A stretch of DNA of 64,000 nucleotides, from contig NZ_JAPDHV010000003.1 in NCBI RefSeq assembly GCF_025971925.1, forward strand, positions 186,001-250,000, given 5' to 3'. Below, piece by piece: positions 17,752 through 26,468 of this stretch (positions are counted from its first letter, which is position 1; the number at the start of each line of letters is the position of its first letter). Both the position numbers and the translations under genes were made by a program. Below the pieces are notes generated by a model. It had not been told where the DNA came from, did no database searches, and was given only the letters and a program-made list of their open reading frames with translations. The DNA comes from Chryseobacterium oryctis. Its GTDB lineage: Bacteria > Bacteroidota > Bacteroidia > Flavobacteriales > Weeksellaceae.

Positions 17752-18783
17752 ATGATTACAACAAAGTATTTCAATTACAGGCAGGTTTTGCATCTTTCAG
17801 GAATCCATTTAATTTGGGTGAGTGTTTAGTGTACAGTAGTTGCCTCCCTTTTTTATTTCTTCGACTGGAAATGGATGGTTATTCCTTGGGTTCCCGTTGC
17901 ATTGATTGGTACAGCAGAAGCATTTTTAGTCGGTTTTAAGAATAATCAGGCATATGATAGACTTTGGGAAGCAAGAAAAATTTGGGGAGGAATTGTAAAT
18001 TCCAGCCGTTCTTTGGGTTCAATGATATATGCTTTTGATACAAAAAACGAAGAAATAGGAGTTTTTGACTTAGAGGATAGAAGAAAAAAAATTATCTATC
18101 GTCATTTAGCCTGGCTTTACGCTTTTCGTGAACAATTGTTGGTACCAACAGAGTGGGAACACATCGGAACGAAAAATGAAAAGTCTTACCTTATTAATCA
18201 AAGAAGAAACAGATTAATAAAAGCAGGATTTCCCGATTATAGCAGAACCTCGATATTCTTGAGAAAATATCTTTCAGAAGAAGAGTTTGAGGCTCAATCA
18301 AATTATAAAAATTTTGCTACATATTTGATTTCACAACAAGCTAAGGATATTAATGAATTAAAAAATATTGCTGCCATCTCAGATTTTAATCAGATGCAAT
18401 TACAAAATTGCTTAAATGAATTTTATAATTTTCAGGGACAGGCGGAAAGAATTAAAAAATTTCCGTCACCAAGACAATTTGCAAGTACCGCTTTTATTTT
18501 TAATGTTCTTTTTATAATGCTCCTTCCATTAGGCTTGGTAAATGAATTTTATAAATTGGGAGATTGGGGAATTTGGGTGAGCGTTCCATTTTGTATTATC
18601 GTTGGCTGGATTTACATTATTATGGAGCTTGTAGGAGATTATTCCGAAAACCCATTTGCCGGATTAATGTTTGATGTACCTATGCTTTCCATCTGTAGAA
18701 CTATTGAAATAGATCTTCTACAAATGGTTGGTGAAACAGAATTACCCGAACCTATTGTTTCTAAAAATGGAGTTCTAGTTTAA
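17752..18783 (+). pseudogene. Bestrophin-family membrane protein interrupted by an in-frame TAG
   Basis: From the ATG at 17752 the frame reads MITTKYFNYRQVLHLSGIHL... then a TAG at 17827-17829 (codon 26). The same frame continues without further stops to 18783. The reading on both sides fits one bestrophin/UPF0187 protein of about 343 residues (EAFLVGFKNNQAYDRLWEARKIWGGIVNSSR, then ENPFAGLMFDVPMLSICRTIE). The amber could come from TGG (Trp) by one base. The ATG at 17875 could restart translation but would drop the first ~41 residues and first membrane helix. Intact relatives form chloride-type channels in the inner membrane. The rest of the frame is intact, so the mutation is recent, suppressed, or a sequencing error. 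Confidence 0.8.
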
Positions 18784-18786
18784 ATA

Positions 18787-19245
18787 CTACAAAACAATTG
18801 CTGTTGTATTTTTCACCTCAGAAATCATAAACGAACTATGGGTACTTGCAATATGCTGTAAAGTCGTCAGCTTTGTCACCATAAAGTTTCTATAATCTGC
18901 GATATCTTTCAAGCAGATTTTTAAGATGTAATCATAGTCTCCACTTACATGAAAACATTCTGTGACCTCCGGTAAAGTCATAATTTCTTTTTCAAACTGA
19001 AGAACATATTCTTTCTTATGCTGACTAAGTTTTACATGACATAAAACCACAAAGTTCCTCTCAATTTTATGTTTATCCAAAAGAGCCACATATTTTGAAA
19101 TTACTCCTGAGTTTTCAAGTTTTTTGATTCGCTCATAAACCGCCGTAACCGACAATCCTAGCTTATAAGACAATTCTTTGGTGGTTTGTTTTGCATCTTC
19201 TTGCAAAAAAAGAAGCAAATTTTTATCCGTTTCATCAAAGTTCAT
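18787..19245 (-). CDS. Lrp/AsnC-family transcriptional regulator
   Basis: 152 residues. An N-terminal winged helix-turn-helix (~5-60: LSYKLGLSVTAVYERIKKLENSGVI) is followed by the alpha/beta RAM ligand-binding domain (~70-145, with FHVSGDYDYILKICLKDIADY). Family members are octameric DNA-binding proteins that sense amino acids. The gene is divergent from a methionine gamma-lyase-like gene 145 bp away, so regulating that gene and itself is the likely job. It is convergent with the bestrophin gene, 3 bp apart. Confidence 0.93.
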   Translation of the reverse strand: MNFDETDKNLLLFLQEDAKQTTKELSYKLGLSVTAVYERIKKLENSGVISKYVALLDKHKIERNFVVLCHVKLSQHKKEYVLQFEKEIMTLPEVTECFHVSGDYDYILKICLKDIADYRNFMVTKLTTLQHIASTHSSFMISEVKNTTAIVL

Positions 19246-19276
19246 AGATATTTTTTTGGCAAATTTTTACAAAAAA

Positions 19277-19284
19277 CAAATATA
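19277..19284 (-). promoter_or_regulatory. Promoter of the Lrp-family regulator
   Basis: TATATTTG on the minus strand with TTTG 16 nt upstream (19301-19304 complement), about 31 nt from the start codon. Confidence 0.55.
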
Positions 19285-19308
19285 ATAAACTTTTTTTCTG
19301 CAAATATC

Positions 19309-19329
19309 GAATAATATAGATTTATATTC
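19309..19329. promoter_or_regulatory. Candidate Lrp operator
   Basis: Imperfect palindrome with GAATA/TATTC arms 11 nt apart, in the gap between the divergent Lrp and lyase genes. The AT-rich, ~20-bp form suits Lrp family sites; binding is inferred. Confidence 0.35.
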
Positions 19330-19390
19330 TAAAAAATAATATTATCATTGTTATAATTCTGAAATTGGCTCATTTTTAAATAAAAAAATC

Positions 19391-20617
19391 ATGCAAGAAT
19401 TCAATGCAGCCAACGAAATACAAGACTTACAATATTTTGGTGAGTTTGGAGGAGTAAATCCTTCAATTTCTGATAGTTCAACTTACACATTCCTTTCTGC
19501 AAAAACAATGTTTGATACATTTGAAGGAAATGCAGACGGATGTTATTTGTATTCAAGACATTCATCTCCAATGAATCTGTATCTTTCTGAAGCATTAGCT
19601 AAAATGGAAAATACAGAAGCTGCAAACGTTACTGCATCAGGAATGGGAGCAATCACCTCAGTATTAATGCAGGTTTGTAAAAGTGGAGACCATATTATCT
19701 CAAGCAGAACTATTTATGGAGGAACGTATGCTTTTATGAAAAACTTCTTGCCTCCTTTTAATATTGAAACTACTTTCTTGGATATCAATAATTTTGATGC
19801 AATTGAAAAGTCTATCAAACCCAATACAAAAGTTATCTATTGCGAAAGCGTAAGCAACCCACTTTTGGAAGTAGCAGATTTAAGAAAATTATCAGAACTC
19901 TGTAAGAAACATAATTTAAAATTAATTGTAGATAATACTTTTTCACCTCTTTCTATTTCACCTACATTATTAGGAGCAGATATCGTTATTCATTCTTTAA
20001 CTAAATTCATCAACGGAAGTAGCGATACAGTTGGTGGAGTTTATTGCTCTAATCAAGAATTTATTAATGATACCAAAAATGTAAACACAGGAGCGTGTAT
20101 GCTTTTGGGTCCTACAATGGACAGCCTTCGTTCTGCAAGTATTCTAAAAAATCTTAGAACGCTGCACATCAGACTGAAACAGCATAGCTATAATGCAATG
20201 TATCTTGCTGAAAGATTTGAGAAAGATGGCTTAAAAGTATCTTATCCAGGACTAAAATCTCACAAAAACCATGAGTTAATGAAAAGCATGATGCATGAAG
20301 AATATGGTTTTGGCGGACTTTTAACTGTAGACGCAGGAACTACAGAAAAGGCTAATGAATTAATGGAAATGATGCAGAAAGAAAATCTTGGTTACTTAGC
20401 TGTGAGTTTAGGGTTCTACAAAACATTATTCTCTTGTTCAGGAAGCTCAACTTCATCTGAAATTCCTGAAGAAGAACGTGCAGCAATGGGAATTTCCGAT
20501 GGATTAATCAGATTTTCAATCGGACTAGACCACGATATAGAAAGAACTTATCAAAAAATGAAGGAATGTATGTTAAAAGTAGGCGTTCTTAACCATGAAA
20601 CCATCTCCATATTCTAA
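19391..20617 (+). CDS. Cys/Met-metabolism PLP enzyme, methionine gamma-lyase-like
   Basis: 408 residues of the trans-sulfuration PLP family. Seen motifs: YSRHSSPMNLYLSEALAKME, the GMGAI cofactor loop, VDNTFSPL, and IHSLTKFINGSSD with the predicted Schiff-base lysine K205. The family covers methionine gamma-lyase, cystathionine beta/gamma-lyase and O-acetylhomoserine enzymes. I favour methionine gamma-lyase (methionine to methanethiol, ammonia and 2-oxobutyrate) because of the divergent Lrp-type regulator, but the exact reaction is uncertain. The protein is cytosolic. It ends in a terminator shared with the convergent glycosyltransferase gene. Confidence 0.85.
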   Translation: MQEFNAANEIQDLQYFGEFGGVNPSISDSSTYTFLSAKTMFDTFEGNADGCYLYSRHSSPMNLYLSEALAKMENTEAANVTASGMGAITSVLMQVCKSGDHIISSRTIYGGTYAFMKNFLPPFNIETTFLDINNFDAIEKSIKPNTKVIYCESVSNPLLEVADLRKLSELCKKHNLKLIVDNTFSPLSISPTLLGADIVIHSLTKFINGSSDTVGGVYCSNQEFINDTKNVNTGACMLLGPTMDSLRSASILKNLRTLHIRLKQHSYNAMYLAERFEKDGLKVSYPGLKSHKNHELMKSMMHEEYGFGGLLTVDAGTTEKANELMEMMQKENLGYLAVSLGFYKTLFSCSGSSTSSEIPEEERAAMGISDGLIRFSIGLDHDIERTYQKMKECMLKVGVLNHETISIF

Positions 20618-20628
20618 TTTTTTTTGTT

Positions 20629-20661
20629 ATAAAAGCTGTTGAATTTCAACAGCTTTTATTT
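20629..20661. terminator. Bidirectional terminator between convergent lyase and glycosyltransferase genes
   Basis: AAAAGCTGTTGAA/TTCAACAGCTTTT 13-bp stem with T runs on both strands. Confidence 0.85.
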
Positions 20662-20662
20662 T

Positions 20663-21670
20663 TTAATTATTTATATGAAAGTGCTTTGGAAAAGCATCTT
20701 CAGGTTTCATTCTAAAAATATTCAATAAAATCCAAGACTTTAAGAAGCCATATCCGTAAGAAAACATTTGGATATAAGTAGAAATTACCGCCATTCCTGC
20801 AATACTGATATTTTTAGTCACAATAGTTGCGTGTAGTAAAACTAAAAACGTATACAAACCATAAAATGCAAGAATAATTCCTTTTCCTAAAATAAAATAT
20901 TCCAAAAAACCTAAAATATATCCCAACAGAAACAGCGTAGGAAAAGCAAACGAAATTTTCACATAATTAGGATGCCTTTGATTAAGAATCGGCCTTGCAC
21001 AACCAAACTGATACACTTGTTTCGAAAACTTTCCAAAATCTACTCTTCTTTTGTGGTATACAGCGATGTCATCAAAAAAAGCAGTCTTATATCCATTTTC
21101 CCAAAGTGTCATCGACAAATCCGGATCCTCTCCTATTCTCATCTCAGAAAAACCTCCAACTTTATTGAAAACATCTTTCTTTACTCCCATATTGAAACTT
21201 CTGGGCTGAAACTTTGAAACCGCTTTTTTATTACCTCTAATTCCTCCCGTCGTAAAAACCGAAGTCATAGAATAAGAAATGGCTTTTTGCATCAAATTAA
21301 AGCCTTTATGCGCTTTATCTGCTCCACCAAAAGCATCACACGGGATTTCAAGGATATCTTTTTTAATATTCTCGATATAATCTTTTTCTACAATCACATC
21401 GCTATCCACAAAAACCAACCAATCATTTTCCGCTCTTCTGGCTCCGTAATTCCTCGTTAATCCCGGACCTGAATTGTCTTTACGGAAATATTTGATATTT
21501 AAAATTGATTCAAAGTTTTTTATGGTTGGCTTTAAATCTATTACTGAACCGTCATCTACAATAATGATTTCAAATTCTTTATCCGTTTGAAAGGTAAGAG
21601 AATTTAATAATTCAAAAAGTTCATCTTTTCGATTAAAAATAGCAACGATAATGGAAATTGTAGGATTCAA
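20663..21670 (-). CDS. Family 2 glycosyltransferase, membrane-anchored
   Basis: 335 residues. GT-A fold with ISIIVAIFNRKDELF at the N-terminus, IIIVDDGS, FVDSDV (DxD metal site) near 92, and GEDPDLSMTLWENGY near 180. The C-terminal third (~235-310) has three or four membrane helices. It is predicted to transfer a sugar from a nucleotide donor to a lipid or polysaccharide precursor at the inner membrane. The start codon is TTG at 21670: the frame has a stop 30 nt upstream, no ATG lies between, and the next internal Met would remove the conserved first strand. No partner glycan genes are nearby, so the acceptor is unknown. Confidence 0.88.
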   Translation of the reverse strand: MNPTISIIVAIFNRKDELFELLNSLTFQTDKEFEIIIVDDGSVIDLKPTIKNFESILNIKYFRKDNSGPGLTRNYGARRAENDWLVFVDSDVIVEKDYIENIKKDILEIPCDAFGGADKAHKGFNLMQKAISYSMTSVFTTGGIRGNKKAVSKFQPRSFNMGVKKDVFNKVGGFSEMRIGEDPDLSMTLWENGYKTAFFDDIAVYHKRRVDFGKFSKQVYQFGCARPILNQRHPNYVKISFAFPTLFLLGYILGFLEYFILGKGIILAFYGLYTFLVLLHATIVTKNISIAGMAVISTYIQMFSYGYGFLKSWILLNIFRMKPEDAFPKHFHINN

Positions 21671-21736
21671 ATCTGAAAATTTTTCAAAATTACTTATTCA
21701 AGAAACAATGCGCAAATCCTTAACAATAATTATATC

Positions 21737-22138
21737 TTATATGAATATTCCCGATTTAAAATAGATGTAAAAAATCAACGAGACAAAAAACAATATCATA
21801 GAAAAACTGAAAAACAACCATTGAAAAATACTTTTAAAATAATACTTTCCTAAAACGTACAAAATGAAAAATACCAACATTGAAGTCGCCAAACCAATCA
21901 ATGAAGCAACAACAATGGTTTGAACATAATTTTCAGAAGGCAAAGGGGTTTTAAAAACAAAAAATAATAAAACGGTAGAAATAAGAAGAGATATTACACT
22001 TATTTTTTCGGTAAGATATTTTGTCTTCCTTTTTGTATGTTTATCATCATAGCTTACCTTGGAAGAGGAAGAAGAACCGCTTAATACATTAAGTACATCA
22101 CCGATGAATCCAAAAAAATCAAAAAAATCCCAGTTCAT
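21737..22138 (-). CDS. Small membrane protein of unknown function
   Basis: 133 residues, not recognised. A short N-terminal segment rich in Phe, Gly and Ser (GSSSSS) and a charged stretch (DDKHTKRKTK) precede three predicted membrane helices (~47-65, 72-97, 105-130). The gene lies between the glycosyltransferase and the RNA methyltransferase on the same strand, after the latter's terminator. Confidence 0.7.
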   Translation of the reverse strand: MNWDFFDFFGFIGDVLNVLSGSSSSSKVSYDDKHTKRKTKYLTEKISVISLLISTVLLFFVFKTPLPSENYVQTIVVASLIGLATSMLVFFILYVLGKYYFKSIFQWLFFSFSMILFFVSLIFYIYFKSGIFI

Positions 22139-22157
22139 AATTTGAGTTTCGATAAAA

Positions 22158-22187
22158 ATAAAAAATCTCCCTTAAAAAGGAAGATTT
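22158..22187 (-). terminator. Terminator of the RNA methyltransferase gene
   Basis: AAATCTTCC/GGGAGATTT on the minus strand (one G-U pair) followed by T-rich sequence. Confidence 0.65.
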
Positions 22188-22195
22188 AATTATAA

Positions 22196-23356
22196 TTAAT
22201 TCTCTAATTTATGTACTTTTTTAGTTCCTTCGTACATTTCATATTGTAAAAATCTGGTTTCCAATTTACCATTGAAAAGTTTGATTTTTCTTGAAGGGCG
22301 AAGTCCTATTTTTTTCACAGCTTCCAAATCAGAAGAAATAAGCCAAGCCAATGTGTTGGGATAATGTGTTTTGAATGTATCCCCTATTTTCTTGTAAAAA
22401 TCATCATCATTAATAGAAATTCTCTCATCATAAGGTGGATTAAACACCATCAATAATGGGAAAAGTTCTTTTTTAGAATCAAAGAAGTTTTGTTTTTTCA
22501 CTTCTATTACATCCTCCATTTCAGCGGCTTCGATGTTTATTCTTGCTGCATTTATCATTCTGGCATCGATATCATAACCTACAATTTTCCCTGTAAATTC
22601 TTTGATTCTACCAATTCTGAATTCTTTGATTTTTGTAAATAAGTCAGCATCATAATTTTTCCAATTTTGGAAAGCAAATCTTTTTCTGAAAATCTGAGCC
22701 GGAAGATCCATCGCAATCATTGCAGCTTCTATCAAAAGTGTTCCGGATCCACACATTGGGTCTAGAAAATTTCCTTTTCCGTCCCAACCCGCCAATTGTA
22801 GCATTCCACTGGCCAAAACCTCATTAATCGGAGCTTCACCTTGTTCTCTTCTATACCCTCTTTTAAACAAAGGAGCACCCGAAGAATCCAAAGAAATGGT
22901 TATCAATTCTCTGTCAATATGCAAATGAAATTTTATATCAGGACTTTTAGTCTCAATACTAGGACGTTTTTTAAACTTTTCCTGAAAATAATCTACAATA
23001 GCATCCTTCATTTTCAACGTTACAAATTGAGAATGTTTGAAGGTTTCCGAGTTTACCGTTGCATCAATTGCAAAAGTCTGATCAACATCCAAAAATTTTT
23101 CCCAATTGAATTTGAAAAGCCTATCATAAAACTGGTGCTGATTAAAAGCTTTAAACTCATGAATCGGAACCAGAATTTTCAAAGCCGTTCTCGCCGAATA
23201 ATTGATTTTATAAAGAAAACCAAGGTCTCCTTCGCAATTTACCGCACGATTTTTAACTTCAACTTTTCGTCCACCCAATTTTTTAATTTCTTCTGCCAAA
23301 ATTTGTTCCAGCCCGAAGAATGTTTTTATCTGAATTTGTAAATTTTCTGTATCCAT
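22196..23356 (-). CDS. THUMP-domain class I SAM-dependent RNA methyltransferase (RlmL N-terminal type)
   Basis: 386 residues. The N-terminal THUMP RNA-binding region (~1-160) begins QIKTFFGLEQILAEEIKKLG. The Rossmann methyltransferase part has FLDPMCGSGTLLIEAAMIA near 200 and the amino-methylating motif VFNPPYDERI near 305, as in guanine-N2 methyltransferases. The expected role is m2G methylation of 23S rRNA (G2445-type), corresponding to the N-terminal half of E. coli RlmL; the second (RlmK-like) half is absent. It is divergent from a small SAM methyltransferase gene. Confidence 0.9.
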   Translation of the reverse strand: MDTENLQIQIKTFFGLEQILAEEIKKLGGRKVEVKNRAVNCEGDLGFLYKINYSARTALKILVPIHEFKAFNQHQFYDRLFKFNWEKFLDVDQTFAIDATVNSETFKHSQFVTLKMKDAIVDYFQEKFKKRPSIETKSPDIKFHLHIDRELITISLDSSGAPLFKRGYRREQGEAPINEVLASGMLQLAGWDGKGNFLDPMCGSGTLLIEAAMIAMDLPAQIFRKRFAFQNWKNYDADLFTKIKEFRIGRIKEFTGKIVGYDIDARMINAARINIEAAEMEDVIEVKKQNFFDSKKELFPLLMVFNPPYDERISINDDDFYKKIGDTFKTHYPNTLAWLISSDLEAVKKIGLRPSRKIKLFNGKLETRFLQYEMYEGTKKVHKLEN

Positions 23357-23480
23357 AAATAATAAATAAAAAGGCTATATATCTAAAGGCTAAAAGTTTA
23401 CACATTTAATTTTCTAATTAATTGAATCTTTCAATCCTTTAATGTTTAAAATACTTTACCTTTTACCGCACAAATTTAGT

Positions 23481-23488
23481 TATTTTTG
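23481..23488 (+). promoter_or_regulatory. -7 element abutting the start of the SAM methyltransferase gene
   Basis: TATTTTTG, four nt before the ATG at 23493, implying a nearly leaderless mRNA. A divergent TAAATTTG match lies at 23471-23478 on the other strand. Confidence 0.5.
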
Positions 23489-23492
23489 CATT

Positions 23493-24221
23493 ATGGAATG
23501 GTTTGAATCTTGGTTTGATACCCCTTATTATCATTTACTTTACAGTAACAGAGACTATACAGAAGCAGAAAATTTTATCACGAAACTTACTGCAGATTTA
23601 GAATTACCTAAAAATTCTAAAATCATTGATCTCGCATGTGGAAAGGGAAGACACTCTGTTTTTCTTAATAAATTGGGATATGATGTTTTAGGATTAGATC
23701 TTTCCAGACAAAGTATAGAATTCGATAAACAATTTGAAAATCAAACCTTAATTTTCGATGTTCATGATATGAGAAACCCAATTGATGCAGATCCTATGGA
23801 TGCTGTTTTCAATTTATTTACAAGTTTTGGGTATTTTGATAATGAAAATGACGACAAAAAAGTTTTTCAATCAGTTTACAATGCTTTGAAGCCGAGAGGA
23901 TATTTTGTTTTGGATTATTTAAATGAAGAATTTGTAAGAAGAAGCATCGTTCCTGAATCTACCGTTATTCGTGGTGATATCGAGTTTAAAATTGTAAAGA
24001 AAATTGAGGGCAGACATATCGTAAAAGATATATATTTTGAAGCAGAAGGAAAGCCTTTTCATTTCTTTGAAAAAGTAAAACTTCATACATTGGAAGCCAT
24101 TAATTCTTATGCCACAGAATGTGGTTTTGAAAGAATAAAAATCTGGGGAGATTATCAATTGAATGAATTTAATAAAGAAACGTCTCCTCGTTGCATCAAT
24201 TTATTTAAGAAAAACTCATGA
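23493..24221 (+). CDS. Class I SAM-dependent methyltransferase
   Basis: 242 residues from ATG 23493 (MEWFESWFDTPYYHLLY). An upstream in-frame ATG at 23442 adds 17 residues lying over the promoter and is not preferred. Motif I is IIDLACGKGRHSVFLNKLG (~residues 42-60), then VLGLDLS and a DAVFNLFTSFGYF motif. The fold is typical of small-molecule methyltransferases. The substrate is not evident. It overlaps the following ZIP transporter by 4 nt (ATGA), so the two are co-translated. Confidence 0.85.
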   Translation: MEWFESWFDTPYYHLLYSNRDYTEAENFITKLTADLELPKNSKIIDLACGKGRHSVFLNKLGYDVLGLDLSRQSIEFDKQFENQTLIFDVHDMRNPIDADPMDAVFNLFTSFGYFDNENDDKKVFQSVYNALKPRGYFVLDYLNEEFVRRSIVPESTVIRGDIEFKIVKKIEGRHIVKDIYFEAEGKPFHFFEKVKLHTLEAINSYATECGFERIKIWGDYQLNEFNKETSPRCINLFKKNS

Positions 24222-24946
24222 TAACAGTACTTTTACTGATTCTAAGTGTCGTTGTAGGTGTATTTCTTGGAAAACATTTTGGAAAGAAAGAAAAACTGGC
24301 AAAAAATCTCCTGATTTTAAGTGCCGGATTTTTGATTACCATCTGTCTGAATGAAGTTTTTCCTCAAGTTTACGCTTATGAAGGAAGTTATAACCTGGGA
24401 ATTTTTGTAATTGCAGGTGTTTTATTGCAGATGATTCTTGAAGCCTTAACAAAAGGTTTCGAGCATGGGCATTTTCATCATCATAACGATCATAGTATTC
24501 TTCCTGTTGCTTTAATGGTTGGGCTTTTCGTGCATGCATTTATTGAAGGAATACCATTAGCAAATGAAGAGCATGAATTTTCACCCTATCTTTTAGGAAT
24601 TGTTTTCCACAACCTTCCTATTTCATTTATTTTAGGAGCTTTTTTATTTAACGGAAAAGAAAAATCGAGGTCTTCTTCTTTTCCTGCTTTATTAATTATT
24701 GCTTTATTTGCTTTAGCTTCACCAATGGGTATGTTATTAGGAAATTATTTCAATCCTGATTTACAGCCTTATTTCTTGGCTATTGTAGGCGGAATATTTT
24801 TACATATTTCTTCCGTAATTATTTTCGAAAGCAATAAAAACCACAATATTGATTGGGTAAAAATAGGACTTGTAATTTTAGGTGTTGCTCTAGCTTTAGT
24901 ACTGCATCTTTTCCATGAACACCCTCACGCAGGTCATATTCACTAA
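24218..24946 (+). CDS. ZIP-family divalent metal transporter
   Basis: 242 residues with about eight predicted membrane helices. The metal-binding helices carry HAFIEGIP and HNLPISFILGAF, the two ZIP signatures. A His-rich loop (GHFHHHNDH, ~80) and His-rich C-terminus (HEHPHAGHIH) add likely zinc ligands. It probably imports zinc or a similar ion across the inner membrane. Translationally coupled to the upstream methyltransferase gene. Confidence 0.9.
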   Translation: MITVLLLILSVVVGVFLGKHFGKKEKLAKNLLILSAGFLITICLNEVFPQVYAYEGSYNLGIFVIAGVLLQMILEALTKGFEHGHFHHHNDHSILPVALMVGLFVHAFIEGIPLANEEHEFSPYLLGIVFHNLPISFILGAFLFNGKEKSRSSSFPALLIIALFALASPMGMLLGNYFNPDLQPYFLAIVGGIFLHISSVIIFESNKNHNIDWVKIGLVILGVALALVLHLFHEHPHAGHIH

Positions 24947-24966
24947 AGAACAAAATAATATACCAT

Positions 24967-25001
24967 AAAAAACTCCGAACTTTTACAGTCCGGAGTTTTT
25001 G
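24967..25001. terminator. Terminator between convergent ZIP and outer-membrane protein genes
   Basis: AAAAACTCCG/CGGAGTTTTT stem with a T run on both sides, serving either direction. Confidence 0.75.
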
Positions 25002-25020
25002 TTTTTATTTTCAAAGTTGA

Positions 25021-26433
25021 TTAGAATTTCCAACCAAAAGTTATGAAGAAATTATTTCTGTTGCTTTTCACATCAGATACAATATATGAACCACTTTCTA
25101 TTGTTCTTGTTGAAGAATAATAAGCTGAATTGATTCCGTTGTTTGTATCAAGAATACCATACATAAAAGGGTTGGTATACTTAGATGATATATTCTGATA
25201 AGTAGCGTCAATATAGAATGATTTGAAATCATATCCTAAACCAAAAGACAATGCATTTCTATCACTTAAAATAAGATTGCTGTATGATTGGTCAGAAGCT
25301 GTTCCATCATTGTTAAACTTACTAACTGTCAATGCATCAATTGGGCTTGAAGCATAAGCATAACCACCTCTTAATCTCAATTGTTTCAATCTATATTCAG
25401 CACCAATTCTTAATTCTGAAAGATTTTTGTAATTATCTTTGAAGAAATTATTAATTTCTACATCTGCTCCACTATATTCTTTATACTTAGGCTTTGTTAA
25501 TCCTAAAGTATAATCAACATCTAATGAGAAGTTTTTATTAGGAACAAATGCTGCACTTACACTTGCTTTAAGTGGTGAAGTTAACCTTCTGTCTTCAACA
25601 GCCGAACCATCTCCGTAAACAGAATCATTATAAAAATTATAACCTCTGTCAATATTCCAGAAAGTAGGAGTTTCAATAGATGCACCTAATCTGAACATTG
25701 GTCCGACTTTACCAATTACACCTAATGACGCTGAAAAACCATTTGATCTTTCAGAAAAAGGTGTTTCATTTTTATCGAATAATTCTGATGCACCATTTGC
25801 TGTAGAGTTAAACCTAGCTGTATCATACTGATCAATACTAGCATTTAAAAAGTTCAATCCGGCACCAATATAAAGACTGTTATTATAATTTGCTCCTACT
25901 CCAACACTTGTTTTAGAAAGGTATCCCGTTCTGTTGTAAGCGTGTCCTCCAAAACTTGAGCTATCATTATTAGCAATATCAAAATCGTAAATTATATTAG
26001 TATTTCCAGGAGTTTCGATATAATTATCTAGTGACTGATTAGAGAAATTAACCCCTATATTCACAAATTTCCAAGCACTTTCAGATAATAATTGAAAAGT
26101 CATTACTGCTCCAATATTACCAATATCTCCCTGAGTTTTATTATACCCTAATGACGAGTTTCCTAAAGTTGAAGTATTTTTATAATTTGAAATAGATAAA
26201 GTCCCTGAAACCTCGCCCGAAATAGCAACACCTAAACCTGCAGGGTTTGTCAATAAAGAACTGGCATCACCACCCAAAGCTCCGTTCGCACCTCCCATCG
26301 CATTAAACTTTGAAGAACCAACCATAGGTGAGCCAGAATACATTTCGATTGAATTCCTTATTATAGATACATCCTGAGCCTGTGCAAAAAATGCAGCAGA
26401 AATACTCATTAATACTAAAGATTTTTTTAACAT
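25021..26433 (-). CDS. FadL/OmpP1-like outer membrane transport protein
   Basis: 470 residues with signal peptide MLKKSLVLMSISAAFFAQA. Early motif AMGGANGALGGDASSLLTNPAGLG is characteristic of the OmpP1/FadL/TodX family, in which the N-terminus forms a plug inside a beta-barrel for hydrophobic substrates. The rest alternates amphipathic strands and ends in NNFFITFGWKF, a barrel end with terminal Phe suited to BAM recognition. It lies 35 nt after the Trp/Tyr/Gly-rich lipoprotein gene and is probably co-transcribed with it. The substrate is unknown. Confidence 0.82.
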   Translation of the reverse strand: MLKKSLVLMSISAAFFAQAQDVSIIRNSIEMYSGSPMVGSSKFNAMGGANGALGGDASSLLTNPAGLGVAISGEVSGTLSISNYKNTSTLGNSSLGYNKTQGDIGNIGAVMTFQLLSESAWKFVNIGVNFSNQSLDNYIETPGNTNIIYDFDIANNDSSSFGGHAYNRTGYLSKTSVGVGANYNNSLYIGAGLNFLNASIDQYDTARFNSTANGASELFDKNETPFSERSNGFSASLGVIGKVGPMFRLGASIETPTFWNIDRGYNFYNDSVYGDGSAVEDRRLTSPLKASVSAAFVPNKNFSLDVDYTLGLTKPKYKEYSGADVEINNFFKDNYKNLSELRIGAEYRLKQLRLRGGYAYASSPIDALTVSKFNNDGTASDQSYSNLILSDRNALSFGLGYDFKSFYIDATYQNISSKYTNPFMYGILDTNNGINSAYYSSTRTIESGSYIVSDVKSNRNNFFITFGWKF

Positions 26434-26468
26434 TATATTTTAATAGTTATTACGTTTAAAAATACAGA

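Noticed and set aside
23442..23492. Longer start for the SAM methyltransferase (MFKILYLL...)
   Set aside because: The extra 17 codons cover the TAnnTTTG element and are unlike family N-termini; ATG 23493 fits better.
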